Shown: one piece after another, positions 51,201-60,215 of the stretch
How positions within the stretch are numbered: the stretch's first letter is position 1
Layout: each line of letters starts with the position of its first letter
Assembly (NCBI RefSeq): GCF_905220365.1
Contig: NC_061124.1
Coordinates: forward strand, 12,898,501-12,962,500
Source: Vanessa cardui
Taxonomy: Eukaryota > Arthropoda > Insecta > Lepidoptera > Nymphalidae
Length of the DNA stretch: 64,000 nucleotides
Reading direction: 5' to 3'
Notes under the pieces: generated by a model
The model's database searches: none
Told to the model about the DNA's origin: nothing
The model's input: only the letters and a program-made list of their open reading frames with translations
Position numbers and translations under genes: made by a program

Positions 51201-53924
51201 TACTGATACCACTTTTGATAGTGCCGCCGTATTTCGTGATGGCTTCAATTACTTCATCTCGTTCAAATGAGTCCAAAACACCAGTCAGTATGAATGCACA
51301 ATCTTTCAAACAATCTGGTGAACCCTGAAATTTAATAATAATACGATTAATTTAAAAAGACTCCCTATTTAAATATGACTTGATGGGATTATTTTTTAGA
51401 AAGGCATGTAAATATATATGCTATATTAAATATTATTAAACAAAATAACATAAACAATTTCACAGCTCATACAAACATGTTATACATATTTAAAAATTAT
51501 AATAATAAAACTTTTTAGCAATGTTTTACTTCCTAGGAGTTATTTTATTAAACTCCTCGGTCAAATTCAATGTTAGAAAAATGATTTACCTCTGGCATTT
51601 CTTTGGATCCTAAATGCTTTGGTCCTGATCTGTTTAAATATTTCTGATATAAGCCGGCCGAGTATCGTTTTCTTTCATGTCTTTCTTCATCTGTAAGAAC
51701 TGTATAAAGAAATGTTTATGGAGCTATATATGTTTTTATAGATAAAAGCGAAACCGCAAAATTTCAGAAATTACAACAGTCATAAACTTGAAATTTGGCA
51801 TGTGGGTTCCTAATAGGAAGTTGACATCTGCTAAGAACGGATTTAATGAAACTCTAGCCCTAAGAGGAGAATGATAGGGTGTCGGAAATTTAAGATTTAT
51901 AATTTCGTGTGGGTGAAGCCGCAGGTATTAGGCATTAAAATTCTTTGTCCTTCCTAGAAGTTCAAGTTTGCCAATTATCTTACGAGAAAATAAATAGAAT
52001 TATATAATAGATTTACCATATTTTCATTTTACTTTCACCTTTATTGCTGCTAGTAATATTACTATTAAAATCTTTCCTATCATGACTTAATAGCAAATCT
52101 AATTAATTAATATTTGTAAAGGTCAATAAGATATTAAAAACATACCAGATTCATTAAGGCTTTTGTCCATCTTGCGTTTCTTTGATTTGGGCTGGTTTAT
52201 TTGTTCATTACTGTCATGATGTTCTTCATTGTCAATAAATTCGCTAAAATCCTTTTTTGTTTTCTCTTGTTTTTGGGCTATCGATTCCATTTGACTTTCA
52301 TCCTCGATATTGCTTCTATCTAATTTTCTTTTGCTTGTCGATGCTTTAGTCTCATTTGTACTTTTTGACTTAACTTTGTTTTCATCAATTGAGTCATGAT
52401 TTTTAGTAGATTTGTTTTCGATATTTCCTGTTTCATGAATGATTTTATTTACTTTTGGTTCCGGTGATTTTATTTGATTCTCAATTACAACTTCGTCAAT
52501 TTGTAGCAAGCTCTTTTCAAACTCTTCATCTGAATGAATACCAGTTTCTGTCTTTTTCTTTGATTTCTTAACTAATGGTTCTGTCCTTTTAATTGGTGCA
52601 CTACCAAATAATTCAGTGGGTTTCACTTCTTTCAATTCAGGCTTTGCAGGTGTTACTTTTTTCTTTTGCGGTGTAAATATTTCTTCATCTGAGTCATCTT
52701 TGATTTGACGTCTTTTTCTATTTTGTTTTTTCTAATAAGAATTTCAAATAATTTAAATTATTTTTACATAAAATGACAATGTTATGTTATTTATAAACCT
52801 ATTATTATGATTCAACATTAATAAACTCAACTTTGTCAGTACACAAGATGAAGTGATATAAAAAAAATATAATATTAGTAAATAGGTGAGTAAATTACCT
52901 TTTGAGTGATTTGTACATCTGGTGATTCAGGTATCACATCGCTGTCCTCATCCTTTGTTTTCTTTTCTTTTTTCAATGAAAAAAATGACCTTATATCCTG
53001 AAATTTTAATAATCATACATTATTTATTGTAGTTAGATTTGGTCATCACATGTTAAATAAAGAAGAATGGCCTCTATTTTCATCAAATTAGTTCAGCAGT
53101 GTGGCCTTAAGCATTAATAAACAGATAGACAGACAAACAGAGGTCATGAAACATATTAACATTTCCTTTTTTCAATATTCATGTACATATTGACATGACA
53201 TGTGGAAAAGACACAAAATTGCAATAAGAAATATTTTTTTCTTTGAATACTTTCTTTTTATATTATTTTATTAAGAAAACTAATAGTCCATTCGATGATA
53301 TATATATCACAAAGCTAAAAACAAAACAAAAACAAATATTAACAAGTAAACATAAAGCAAAACAAACTTTTAAGTACATAATATAGTTAGAGGAACTAAA
53401 CTTTTACTATTTATAGGCATATAAATAGTTACTTTTCTTTCCTATTTAAATAAATATAAATAAGAACAAATAGGTATGACTACATAAATTATGGACCATT
53501 CTTATAACATTAATAAAGGCTTAATAAAGGCTATGGTAAGGTTTCTCTCTGAGTGAAGGAATAAAAAGTGTTTTGTATAGTATTGTTATGTTTTGGTATG
53601 TTAAAAAGATTATTATATTTTAAGCGAAGATTATTAGTTATAGTTTAAGATTTCATATATCTGAAAAGATAAGGATTCTCTAGACGCAGAGAAGATAAAA
53701 CAGGTAAATTTTCATAAAGATACAGCATTTCTTTTCTTTTAGTTCTATACGTTTTCGTTGTATTTTATATCTTTTTTAAAGTATCACACTGAAGATTTCT
53801 TTTAAATTAATGCCAATTTGAAAGATTATATAGGAAATGTATTGTATGTATTTTGAATAATGTAAATAATAAAATAAAATGTGCGTCAAACACTTGAACA
53901 GTACGACGTACTTACCCTAGACAT
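36275..53924 (-). CDS. RFC1: Replication factor C subunit 1 (clamp loader large subunit)
   Basis: Eighteen exons right to left: 53916-53924, 52899-52997, 52146-52731, 51590-51699, 51196-51324, 49866-50229, 49070-49190, 47967-48094, 47490-47636, 43517-43600, 42467-42615, 39908-40087, 39268-39419, 38713-38821, 38225-38370, 37655-37868, 37145-37306 and 36275-36421. Total 1011 residues. RFC1 is the large subunit of the ATP-driven pentamer that opens and loads PCNA onto primer-template junctions. Order: PCNA-binding-like DIRSFF at the N-terminus, a lysine/glutamate-rich linker, a BRCT domain (about 277-345), a basic linker, then the AAA+ module with Walker A GPPGVGKTT (about 509-517) and Walker B LVMDEVDG (about 578-585). 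CNDRN follows, then the RFC1 C-terminal domain and a lysine-rich tail. Human RFC1 is about 1148 residues. The exon-5 donor (GTCATT) is weak. Introns carry many mobile elements. Confidence 0.95.
36928..36976. repeat. Perfect 22-bp hairpin in RFC1 intron 17
   Basis: Arms 36928-36949 and 36955-36976 are exact reverse complements (TGTAACGAGAAACTCGCAAC...) with a 5-base loop ACCCA. The left arm is preceded by a short direct repeat of GATCTGTGAATTGT. Confidence 0.85.
39755..39973. repeat. 108-111 bp tandem duplication at the RFC1 exon 12 donor
   Basis: AGCTAATG occurs at 39755 and 39863, and CCCTCACGATGCGGACGTCG at 39790 and 39901, each followed by GC-rich GGTGGCGGCGG text. On the minus strand the right copy is the real exon end plus donor GTGAGG. 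The left copy is a duplicate of the last 40-50 exon bases plus donor inside the intron. Confidence 0.85.
40104..41870 (+). mobile_element. 5'-truncated RTE-type LINE in RFC1 intron 11
   Basis: It carries one long intact reverse-transcriptase frame antisense to RFC1. After the stop there is only a very short 3' end (TGGATTGGATTGATTGATTC then GATAAAAAAA). A tiny 3' UTR ending in short repeats is characteristic of the RTE clade. The endonuclease domain is missing. The left boundary is approximate: a degenerate direct repeat ATCACTAAGGATTC occurs at about 40110 and 40164. Confidence 0.8.
40208..41830 (+). CDS. RTE-type reverse transcriptase (540 aa, uninterrupted)
   Basis: This protein copies RNA into DNA for retrotransposon spread. 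Visible reverse-transcriptase blocks: LKNGKAPGEDGI near the N-terminus, NYRPISLLSHVYKLFSRVI, AFVDYEKAFDSVE (first catalytic aspartate), HRGVRQGDVISPKLF, and the catalytic HLRFADDIVIVAE with F286-ADD. A C-terminal block WAGHICRRTDNRCGKRVLEW and GRPRARWSDDLRK is typical of RTE and related lepidopteran elements. Full RTE proteins are about 1000 residues with an N-terminal apurinic-type endonuclease, which is absent here. The frame has no stop or frameshift, so the insertion is probably young or very recently inactivated by truncation. It lies antisense within RFC1, about 120 bp from the acceptor of RFC1 exon 12. Confidence 0.9.
   Translation: MSSSSIEDFYGQLYASHAPRPDPENEDSRATLTRHFSEDLPEVSIGEIEIALKQLKNGKAPGEDGITIELLKAGGNPVLKELQKLFNSVFFEGRTPEAWSRSVVVLFFKKGDKTLLKNYRPISLLSHVYKLFSRVITNRLARRFDEFQPPEQAGFRTGYATIDHIHTVRQIIQKSQEYNRPLCLAFVDYEKAFDSVEIWAVLESLQRCQVDWRYIQVMRCLYEAATMSVRVQNQQTNPIPLHRGVRQGDVISPKLFTNAMEDMFKTLNWKGRGININGEYISHLRFADDIVIVAETLQDLQQMLNDLAESSMRIGLRMNLDKTKVMFNEHVLPEPIAIHGTVLEVVQKYVYLGQTLRFGRNNLEDEVNRRIQLGWAAFGKLRRIFTSSIPQCLKTKVFNQCVLPVMTYGAETWTLTARLVHQFKVAQRAIERAMLGVSLRDRIRNEAIRQRTKVIDIAHRISKLKWQWAGHICRRTDNRCGKRVLEWRPRLGKRSVGRPRARWSDDLRKTAGRNWMRVAQERSQWRAIGEAYVQQWTEMG
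42222..42275. repeat. 13-bp inverted repeat in RFC1 intron
   Basis: CAACATCCGGTTT and AAACCGGATGTTG are separated by 28 bp of AT-rich DNA. It is downstream of the RTE insertion and possibly the edge of an older element. Confidence 0.5.
43165..43442 (+). repeat. tRNA-derived SINE, copy 5, with target-site duplication
   Basis: A complete copy with head ATGGCCCAGTGG and box B GGGTTCAAACCCG, ending GCTGTTGTTGTTGATGTT. It is flanked by the 12-bp direct repeat GTTTCCCCCGAG at 43153-43164 and 43443-43454, the expected target-site duplication. It sits in RFC1 intron 10. Confidence 0.9.
43863..43919. repeat. Perfect 27-bp hairpin inside the LINE
   Basis: Arms 43863-43889 and 43893-43919 (ATGAAATAGAATTATTTTCG...) are exact reverse complements with a 3-base loop TAT. 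It interrupts the N-terminal endonuclease coding text of the LINE. Confidence 0.88.
44085..46658 (+). pseudogene. Broken LINE endonuclease-reverse transcriptase
   Basis: Three overlapping frames: 44085-44597 (endonuclease part; motifs VCVYRPPSGDYY, IIVCGDFNVDLL, NLTSDHCG), 44551-45774 (reverse-transcriptase N-part; NYRPISILPSLSKIFEKNI, QFGFRRGRSTTDAG, GVFCDLSKAFDCVEHE) and 45729-46658 (GVPQGSILGPFLFLVYINDL, catalytic VLFADDTLIF, then the C-terminal part). The breaks lie at about 44551-44597 and about 45729, the second in a run of A just before GVPQGS, consistent with a small indel. The enzyme would nick target DNA and reverse-transcribe its own RNA. As it stands it cannot encode one continuous protein. 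Confidence 0.85.
48114..48477. mobile_element. MITE, GGCTATTTGAC family, copy 2 (RFC1 intron 7)
   Basis: The ends AATAGGCTATTTGAC and GTCAAATAGCCTATT and the interior match copy 1. The left edge lies only 19 bp upstream (in gene direction) of the RFC1 exon 8 boundary at 48094. Confidence 0.88.
48507..48822 (+). mobile_element. GC-rich 5'-truncated retro-insertion with 13-bp target duplication
   Basis: A 316-bp block, much GC-richer than its surroundings, ends in GCGAAAAAAAAA. It is flanked by the exact 13-bp repeat GGCTCTTACTAAG at 48494-48506 and 48823-48835. A poly(A) tail plus duplication is the signature of LINE-mediated insertion. The body (GGCGTCCAGGAAACCAGGGA, TTTATATCACGTGGGGGAAG) is probably the 3' UTR of another LINE; the family is not identified. 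Confidence 0.85.
49262..49462 (-). repeat. Dispersed lepidopteran repeat fragment, minus copy
   Basis: It reads CTAGTAGTCGCTCGCAGC, CATACCAAATTTCATCAAAT and GAGTTACTTTCACATC. This is the reverse-strand relative of the fragment at 355-560, abutting the SINE at 49469. Confidence 0.6.
49469..49760 (-). repeat. tRNA-derived SINE, copy 6
   Basis: Minus-strand copy in RFC1 intron 6, from ACAGCCTGTAAATTTCCC to CTAACCACTTGGCCATCTC, with a short TATATA insertion in the body as in copies 1 and 8. Confidence 0.88.
50953..51160 (-). mobile_element. 5'-truncated LINE 3' end in RFC1 intron 5
   Basis: It starts ATCAAATCAAATCAAAATAA and contains CCACCGGTTCGGAAAGTAGA and AGAAGAACCGACAAGAAACT, ending GGAAGTCAACAGG. 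This is the reverse complement of the 3' UTR of the LINE at 43820-46895. It lies about 35 bp from RFC1 exon 5, just inside its donor. Confidence 0.85.
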
Positions 53925-54691
53925 TTTATAGACTATAAATCAACAATTTCTATTCAATTGCATACCACATACACATTTGTTGTGATAATAACGAAAAAAT
54001 ATTATTACAATCAATCCAACTAATACAACGATTTGCGAAAAATGTAACTTTTAAAATTTCGCTACCGCCAAACTGTTAAAATATTCGTTTGACATTGACA
54101 ATGATAATTATTGACAATCATGTCACTGTGTGGGGTTAAAAATATTTTTTTTAAATTACATACTATAAAATAGGCCATAAGTACATTATCATACTTCTTA
54201 ATTCTAATTATTACTTCTACTTTAAATACTTTGCTAAAGTTAGTTTATAAAATTCAAAGTTATTAATTATTTAACACAAATAGATACTTCATCTGAATAA
54301 AAAGCTTATTTATAGAGGACTTTCATCGATTCATTATAGAAACCTTTAGAGAAAAGATTAACAAATTAAAAGTTTAATTTAACCGAATCACTATAGTTTT
54401 CTACGGTACTTTGTGATTTTTTTAATTTAATATCCAAATAAATGTCGAAAACAAATGGATTTTATATGTTCACGGAAAACTTGCGATAATAATATAATAT
54501 AAACACATAAAAAGTAGTTAGTATTTGTACTGAAAAAAATACAATATACAAAAGAGGTGTCATAACGATTATTCTTACATTTTCTTAGTTTATCTTTTCC
54601 AACTGATATTACTAAATGACGTTGATAATTTACATAATTCTAATGATACTTTTTTAAACAGTTAAAAAAACAACTAAAAATTTAAAATGCA
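53925..54691. promoter_or_regulatory. Divergent intergenic region of RFC1 and the 584-aa gene
   Basis: 767 bp between opposite start codons must hold the RFC1 promoter and probably that of the plus-strand gene. It is AT-rich and no specific element can be identified. Confidence 0.4.
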
Positions 54692-56446
54692 ATGTTATTT
54701 TTTATGTATGTTTTCCTAATTATACAAATAGCAAAATGTTCTCGAGTTGGTAGTACTTTGTTTTACAAACGACTTGCTCAAGCTAACTGTTGGAGCGAAG
54801 ACGACTTAGCTAAATTACGTGTTAGAAAAATAATTGAAGAAGTTATGCCACCACCTGTTACACCAGATATTGTTAACGATAATTATATTACAGAATCTTT
54901 AAAGTATTTTCGAAATACCTTTAAAATAGTTGATAATAATTCAGATAAGGATACCGTCGACATTCTTAAAGAAGTTCTAGCGGACGCCATAGGAGCACAT
55001 ATGAGGAGTGAAATTCTCCCAACTGCTAGATTTGCTTACTATGCTGGGTATGCCTCATACAGAAATGTAAAAGAATTGCACGATTTCTTTGATGACATAA
55101 AAATATTGTTAAATACGCAAGGTATAGGTTGGAAAAAATCTGACAGTATTCCACCATGGACAAATTTTACAGTTGAGAAGGTTCGAATTGGTCCAACTTA
55201 TTTATTTGATCCCTGTGCCCGGTTAGTGACAAAACGTGATTCAAACTCCTGTATTCATATACCAGCGCCCATGACGGACGATCATTTCAAACCATCTGCA
55301 ATTGCTCTGCCATGGAAATCTAATGGCTTGTTTAGTTTAGTATCACCACTCTCAGAGAATGTACTACTAAAATATTACACAGCCGTCTCAAAGTGCATAT
55401 TACATAATTCTCCAGATTCGTGCCGTCATTCCGATTTCGTTAGTTTTAACAATGACCTTTGGCATTGGATGAAAAGAGATGTTGCGCCTCGGCTTACCGA
55501 TGAAAAACTGTACGCTGCTTACGGGGGAATTTTACGAATAGCAGCAGCAGTTCAAAATTATGGAAAAGGATTACATCGACGAAACCTTTTCGATATCCAA
55601 GATCCTGGGACAATAAAATGGCATCCCTGGAAAACGCTTAAGGAATCGTATGTATATATTAACACCGATTGGACACCACATATGTACATTGCGGTTATAG
55701 TGATGATAGGATTAGCTATTTGTATTCTACAGGTATGTTACAGTTATATAACAGGTAACAATGATGGTTGTCCCTGTAGAGGTGTACATCCTCCTTCGAC
55801 GAGTAAGGACGTAGCCTATGCAAAGGTAGAGTCTAATATACCAGCCATGTTGCCTTCTCACCAAAGCGCAGTTTATTTTACTGAAAAAAGACGGCCAAAA
55901 GTGACGTCATCTAAAACAAAGTCTTCATCTCTAGGATCTTTAAAGAAACAAAAAGTATATGATATGCATGAAAACACCGAAAAGCTTATGGCGGTAATAA
56001 TGAGTGATAATGAAGGTACGAGTGAAGATTCAGCTATAGTTGGTAGTGTTGGCGGTAGAATCATTGACAACGCAACAGATAAAGAACATTTGGAGAGACC
56101 AAAGAGTCCACCAAAGATTGAAACGCCGATTACTCAAATGAAAATCGAAAAGACACTTACCAAGATAAGAACTCGTGTACCGATGTATTCAACTAGTACG
56201 GTAACAAATTCAGAACAAACATGCCTAGGTGTACACGCGACGGATTCTTGGACTGGTTCGTGTAGCTCCACTTCAACACAATCTGTTACTTCGGCCAGTA
56301 CGAAGTCCAGATTTCGTAAATCCAAAAGCTCTCGTGACTTGGCGTGGGCGCGACGCGTGGTCTCAAAACATTCTCTACGCGCGAAGTCTACCTCTGGTAC
56401 AGAACTTGATATAAATTCTTACACGACGCCACCATCACAACGGTAA
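54692..56446 (+). CDS. Unrecognised 584-residue predicted type I membrane protein
   Basis: A single uninterrupted frame. The N-terminus MLFFMYVFLIIQIAKCS is a probable signal peptide. An ectodomain of about 310 residues holds paired-looking cysteines (NCWSEDD, FDPCARL, SNSCIHI, SKCILHN, DSCRHSD) and aromatic-rich blocks such as FAYYAGYASYRNVKELHDFF and LYAAYGGILRIAAAVQNYG. One strong membrane helix follows at about residues 332-352 (YIAVIVMIGLAICILQVC). Next are CPCRG and a low-complexity cytoplasmic tail rich in Ser, Thr and Lys with many potential phosphorylation sites. I do not recognise a family. A long intronless gene beside multi-exon neighbours may be a retrocopy or a lineage-specific gene; codon integrity over 1.75 kb argues it is functional. 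An AATAAA run lies near 56612. The start at 54692 is preceded by a short out-of-frame upstream ATG at 54687. Confidence 0.8.
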   Translation: MLFFMYVFLIIQIAKCSRVGSTLFYKRLAQANCWSEDDLAKLRVRKIIEEVMPPPVTPDIVNDNYITESLKYFRNTFKIVDNNSDKDTVDILKEVLADAIGAHMRSEILPTARFAYYAGYASYRNVKELHDFFDDIKILLNTQGIGWKKSDSIPPWTNFTVEKVRIGPTYLFDPCARLVTKRDSNSCIHIPAPMTDDHFKPSAIALPWKSNGLFSLVSPLSENVLLKYYTAVSKCILHNSPDSCRHSDFVSFNNDLWHWMKRDVAPRLTDEKLYAAYGGILRIAAAVQNYGKGLHRRNLFDIQDPGTIKWHPWKTLKESYVYINTDWTPHMYIAVIVMIGLAICILQVCYSYITGNNDGCPCRGVHPPSTSKDVAYAKVESNIPAMLPSHQSAVYFTEKRRPKVTSSKTKSSSLGSLKKQKVYDMHENTEKLMAVIMSDNEGTSEDSAIVGSVGGRIIDNATDKEHLERPKSPPKIETPITQMKIEKTLTKIRTRVPMYSTSTVTNSEQTCLGVHATDSWTGSCSSTSTQSVTSASTKSRFRKSKSSRDLAWARRVVSKHSLRAKSTSGTELDINSYTTPPSQR

Positions 56447-57349
56447 AATATAGATCCATTTCAATTCTTCGTAAAAGCTATACATGATTTTTAGGGAATT
56501 TAATTTTATAGAATTACTATGTATTGTCTAAGGTATATTCTTTTTATGTAAGGCTTATTTGAAATTGTTAAGGTAATTATTATTCGTTAGTTGTACTTAT
56601 ATTTATAGATAAATAAATAATAAATAAAAGTATATCGTATTGTGTTTTGTTACCGATACAAAATTAAGTGTAATTTAAGGAACCTTAACAAAACAATAGA
56701 AAAATAAGTTTATTTTTTAAAAAGACACTTGGAAATTGATGATATGCATGAGCGTGTGAGTTTATCCTGGAGTTTTATAGAATCAAAGTATATAATAGCC
56801 TCGTCTGCCACCCGAACACTATTTCGTTTGAACTTTCAGAAATATTTGATATGTTATTTCAGTGTATGGAGACATACTCGTGCTGTAATTTGTTTGTGCA
56901 TGTGTTTATAGCGATACATCTGTACTTTGTATACTATTATTATAAATGCGGAATTAACTCTGTGTAACCTCTCTGCGTTAAAATCGCTAAATCGATATCG
57001 ATGAAATTTGGTCTGGAGATAGTTTCAGCCAGGGGAGGACTTAGACTTCTTTTCTAAAATCTAAAATGATATACAAGTTGGCTTTATAAGCACTTTGAAT
57101 CGTCATTTTACAGAATTGAGTAAAGCTACCACCGGTTCGGAATGTAGCCGGTTCTGTTACATGTTTTGATTTTTAGCATTTCAAATTTTTCTTATATACA
57201 ACCCGACCATTGACATACACAATACATATCTACATATCTGGTCTTAACATAGATTTAAGGTACCATCAATTGGTAAAAAAAGTTGAATGAAACCAATATT
57301 TTAATCTATAAATATGAATCAGATTTGCTTATCATTTAGAATTATATCG

Positions 57350-57583
57350 ACGACCTCCGTGGTCGAGTGAATACACCGGTATTCATGGGTTGCCACTCCG
57401 AGGTCCCGGGTTCGATTTACGACCGAGTCGATGTAGATTATCATTAGTTCCCTATATTGTTTTGGGTTTGGGTGTTTGTGGTGCAGTCGTTACTTCTGAT
57501 TTTCCATAACACAAATGCTTTTGCTACTTATATTGGGATCAGAGTAATTATGTGATGTCTCATATTTATTATTATTATTATAT
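57350..57583 (+). repeat. Second SINE family (plus copy)
   Basis: The tRNA-like head has CCGTGGTCGAGTG (box A) and CCCGGGTTCGATTT (box B). The body includes GATGTAGATTATCATTAGTT and TATTGGGATCAGAGTAATTA, with an (ATT)n tail. It is related to the minus-strand copy at 25464-25697. Confidence 0.85.
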
Positions 57584-59287
57584 TTGCTGGTTTTATTTCA
57601 TTACGAAATATTTTAAAACATAATTTACCAAAGATCACATTCGTTACAACATATTCTGATGAGTGTGGTACCGTCTTTATGACAAACGCAGGATTAAAAA
57701 AACGAATACGTTATTATTAATATTTTATTAGGTACTGTGTCATACACAATCGTCACGAGAGTAACGTAAAATAAAAACGTCGATAAATTGACAATGAATA
57801 AATACTTTAAACAAAAAAAAAATCTCCAACGCATTTATAAACTATCAAATAAATATACATATCACAAATAACACACTTTGTACCTTGATAACTGTCATTA
57901 ATTACTTATATTTATATGCTATGGAATAAATTGTCCTTAAAACTATATATCGAATATTGCAATCACAGTAATATTTCATTTAATATCTAAATTTATAACA
58001 AAAATAAATTTAAATTTACGTTATAAGATCAAACGATATCGCAAAACTGACACATAAGTAAAACATATTTGATACAAAACTAAAAGATTCCTGATGAACA
58101 GATAATTTATACTAAAGAAGATTGAACTATTTATTGTCAATAAAATTTTAACACAAGACATCTGAACGCTGCCTTAACTACCCTTTTCATAGAATGTATA
58201 TTCCGATTTAAACATTCAGAATGCCGAATATAGTAGATTCTTATCCCAACAATTATAATCATTTCAATTTTATTATAAAGTAAAAATGATACATTAAATA
58301 TGTTTCATCGTTTGGTCATTTGATTAGTTGTTTATGCACAGAAAAGTTCACATAATATTATGTAAACTTTCCTGAAAAAGAATTAATGACTGCTGGCCCA
58401 CAGTTTAAATAACTGCTTCTTTGTTTAACGCTCAATGCGTGTGTAGCTATTAATTGCATTACACCTCAGATCAATTACTTATTATGTATATTGGTATGTA
58501 TGAAGTATAATTAAGAAGAGATTATTTTTAATTTCAGAATAATTATAAAACAGTTACAAGAACTAATTTGAACCATTTTTAATATATTTTTTAATTTATT
58601 TGAACGATAGCAAATTTAATTTTAATGATGTATTCATTCCTTAACGCTGTCTCTTTCTTTGTCGTTACATAAGGCATTAGTGTGACGGGGAGCGCCATAT
58701 GACCCGCTGCTTACTCCGCTTGGGTACCCAGTCATTAGTACTAATAAGAATTATAAAAGCATATAAAATATATTTTTGCTGTCCAGCTATTGACTTGTAT
58801 TTACATTAAAAATATAAAAGAGCAAATAACCGTTCGTGAAACACCATGGAGTGCAAAGAAACCTAGAAAAACAACGACAAAAGAAAATACATTCTGACAA
58901 AAAAACTGTCTGCCTGACTTTCATGTGTTTTGAAATCGGGCAGTCGATTTATTTAAAAGATGTTATTTTATCAATATATAACTTTAAAATACTGACAATA
59001 AAAGGCACTGAATATTTTAACATTTGTCGCTTATAATTTGTGAATATAATTTTGAACACATTAAATAATTTTCCTATATCACAAATGGGTAGTAATATTA
59101 ATAATCAGAATTATATTTCCTCGTTACATTTTGAACATAATACTTACAGAGAATACGGTGGAAATTAAATTAGAAAATTAAACGAAATCTACACCCAATA
59201 CTATTTGATTAATACTAAAGAATAAGAAAGGGGATATATATTAAAACTATTAGGGTGCTATCACACTGATTGCTATACTTATCTATA

Positions 59288-60030
59288 CTCTATTCCAACC
59301 ATAACAGGAGAAAATCCAAATAAACAACATTTGACAGCAAATTGAAGCGATTTCATTGGTTAAGAGCTTGACTAATTAATGATATTCACTATGGAAGTAA
59401 TGGCGTTATGAACTTCGACGAAACTGTTATCGGAATTTTGGAAGTAAAATTAATGTGATATAAGTAGATAAGTACATATTAATGATAGGCTATTTGACTG
59501 GTTTTTAAAATCCATTTTATATTATTTAGTAGAAGTTAAGGAACCCAGTAAAAGTTGTGTGTTTTATTTGTAGTACATATTTTCCGAAAAATATCATATT
59601 AAAAATTCCATATTTAAAATCGCCCGCAAACGCTACTTGGACAATATGGCGCGGCAATGGAGTCGGTGACGTCACTTTCTTGTATTTTAATCTGTGGTAC
59701 ATATGGTAGTAAAGCAAAGTTTACAAGAAAGTGACTACATCATAAGCCCGGCCAATTATACTTAATAAATTAATATATTATATTTACTTAATTAATTAAT
59801 ATATTTATACTTAATAAATTAAGTATTATTTTTCAGCTTTCTTTAGTAGATAACCATTTTTAAACTCGTAATATACACTGATTACAATAATTCACAATGT
59901 ATTTTTCGCATTGTCAAATAGCCTATTACTTCTTAGTAGTGCACAATATAGCTGGCGCTATTAGCTAATCGCATGAAATACGTACATCTAAGGATTGTTT
60001 ATCTTTATTCCTACTTTGATTGGAATTAGT
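59288..60030. mobile_element. CTATTCCAA-family MITE interrupted by another MITE
   Basis: The left part, 59288-59483, starts CTATTCCAACCATAAC. The right part, 59938-60030, ends TTTATTCCTACTTTGATTGG then AATTAG. The two flank the GGCTATTTGAC-family element. Joined, they parallel the uninterrupted element at 25861-26177. Confidence 0.75.
59484..59937. mobile_element. MITE, GGCTATTTGAC family, copy 3 (nested)
   Basis: The ends GATAGGCTATTTGAC and GTCAAATAGCCTATT and the interior match copies 1 and 2. It contains an extra AT-rich stretch (about 59757-59825, repeated TTAATAAATTAATATAT) absent from copy 2. Confidence 0.85.
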
Positions 60031-60215
60031 TATAGTAAGTTTAGCTAATCAACAGATACCTCGATCGGATCAATGTGGTTTGTTTCAACAATTATCAATA
60101 GTCGATCATCCAGTGTAGTACCACCCTACATACATACAATACAAAGGACAGAAATGTAAGACTAATTTGTTCAAAATGTTACCTGTAAATGACTAATATA
60201 ATAATAGTAGTTACG

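Larger units (their letters stand above)
56447..60215. other. Intergenic region between the 584-aa gene and ATP9
   Basis: It holds the 3' UTR of the 584-aa gene, diverged repeat fragments (56935-57060 and 57060-57170), a SINE (57350-57583) and a nested MITE pair (59288-60030). Positions 57600-59280 show no gene or recognisable element. Confidence 0.6.
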
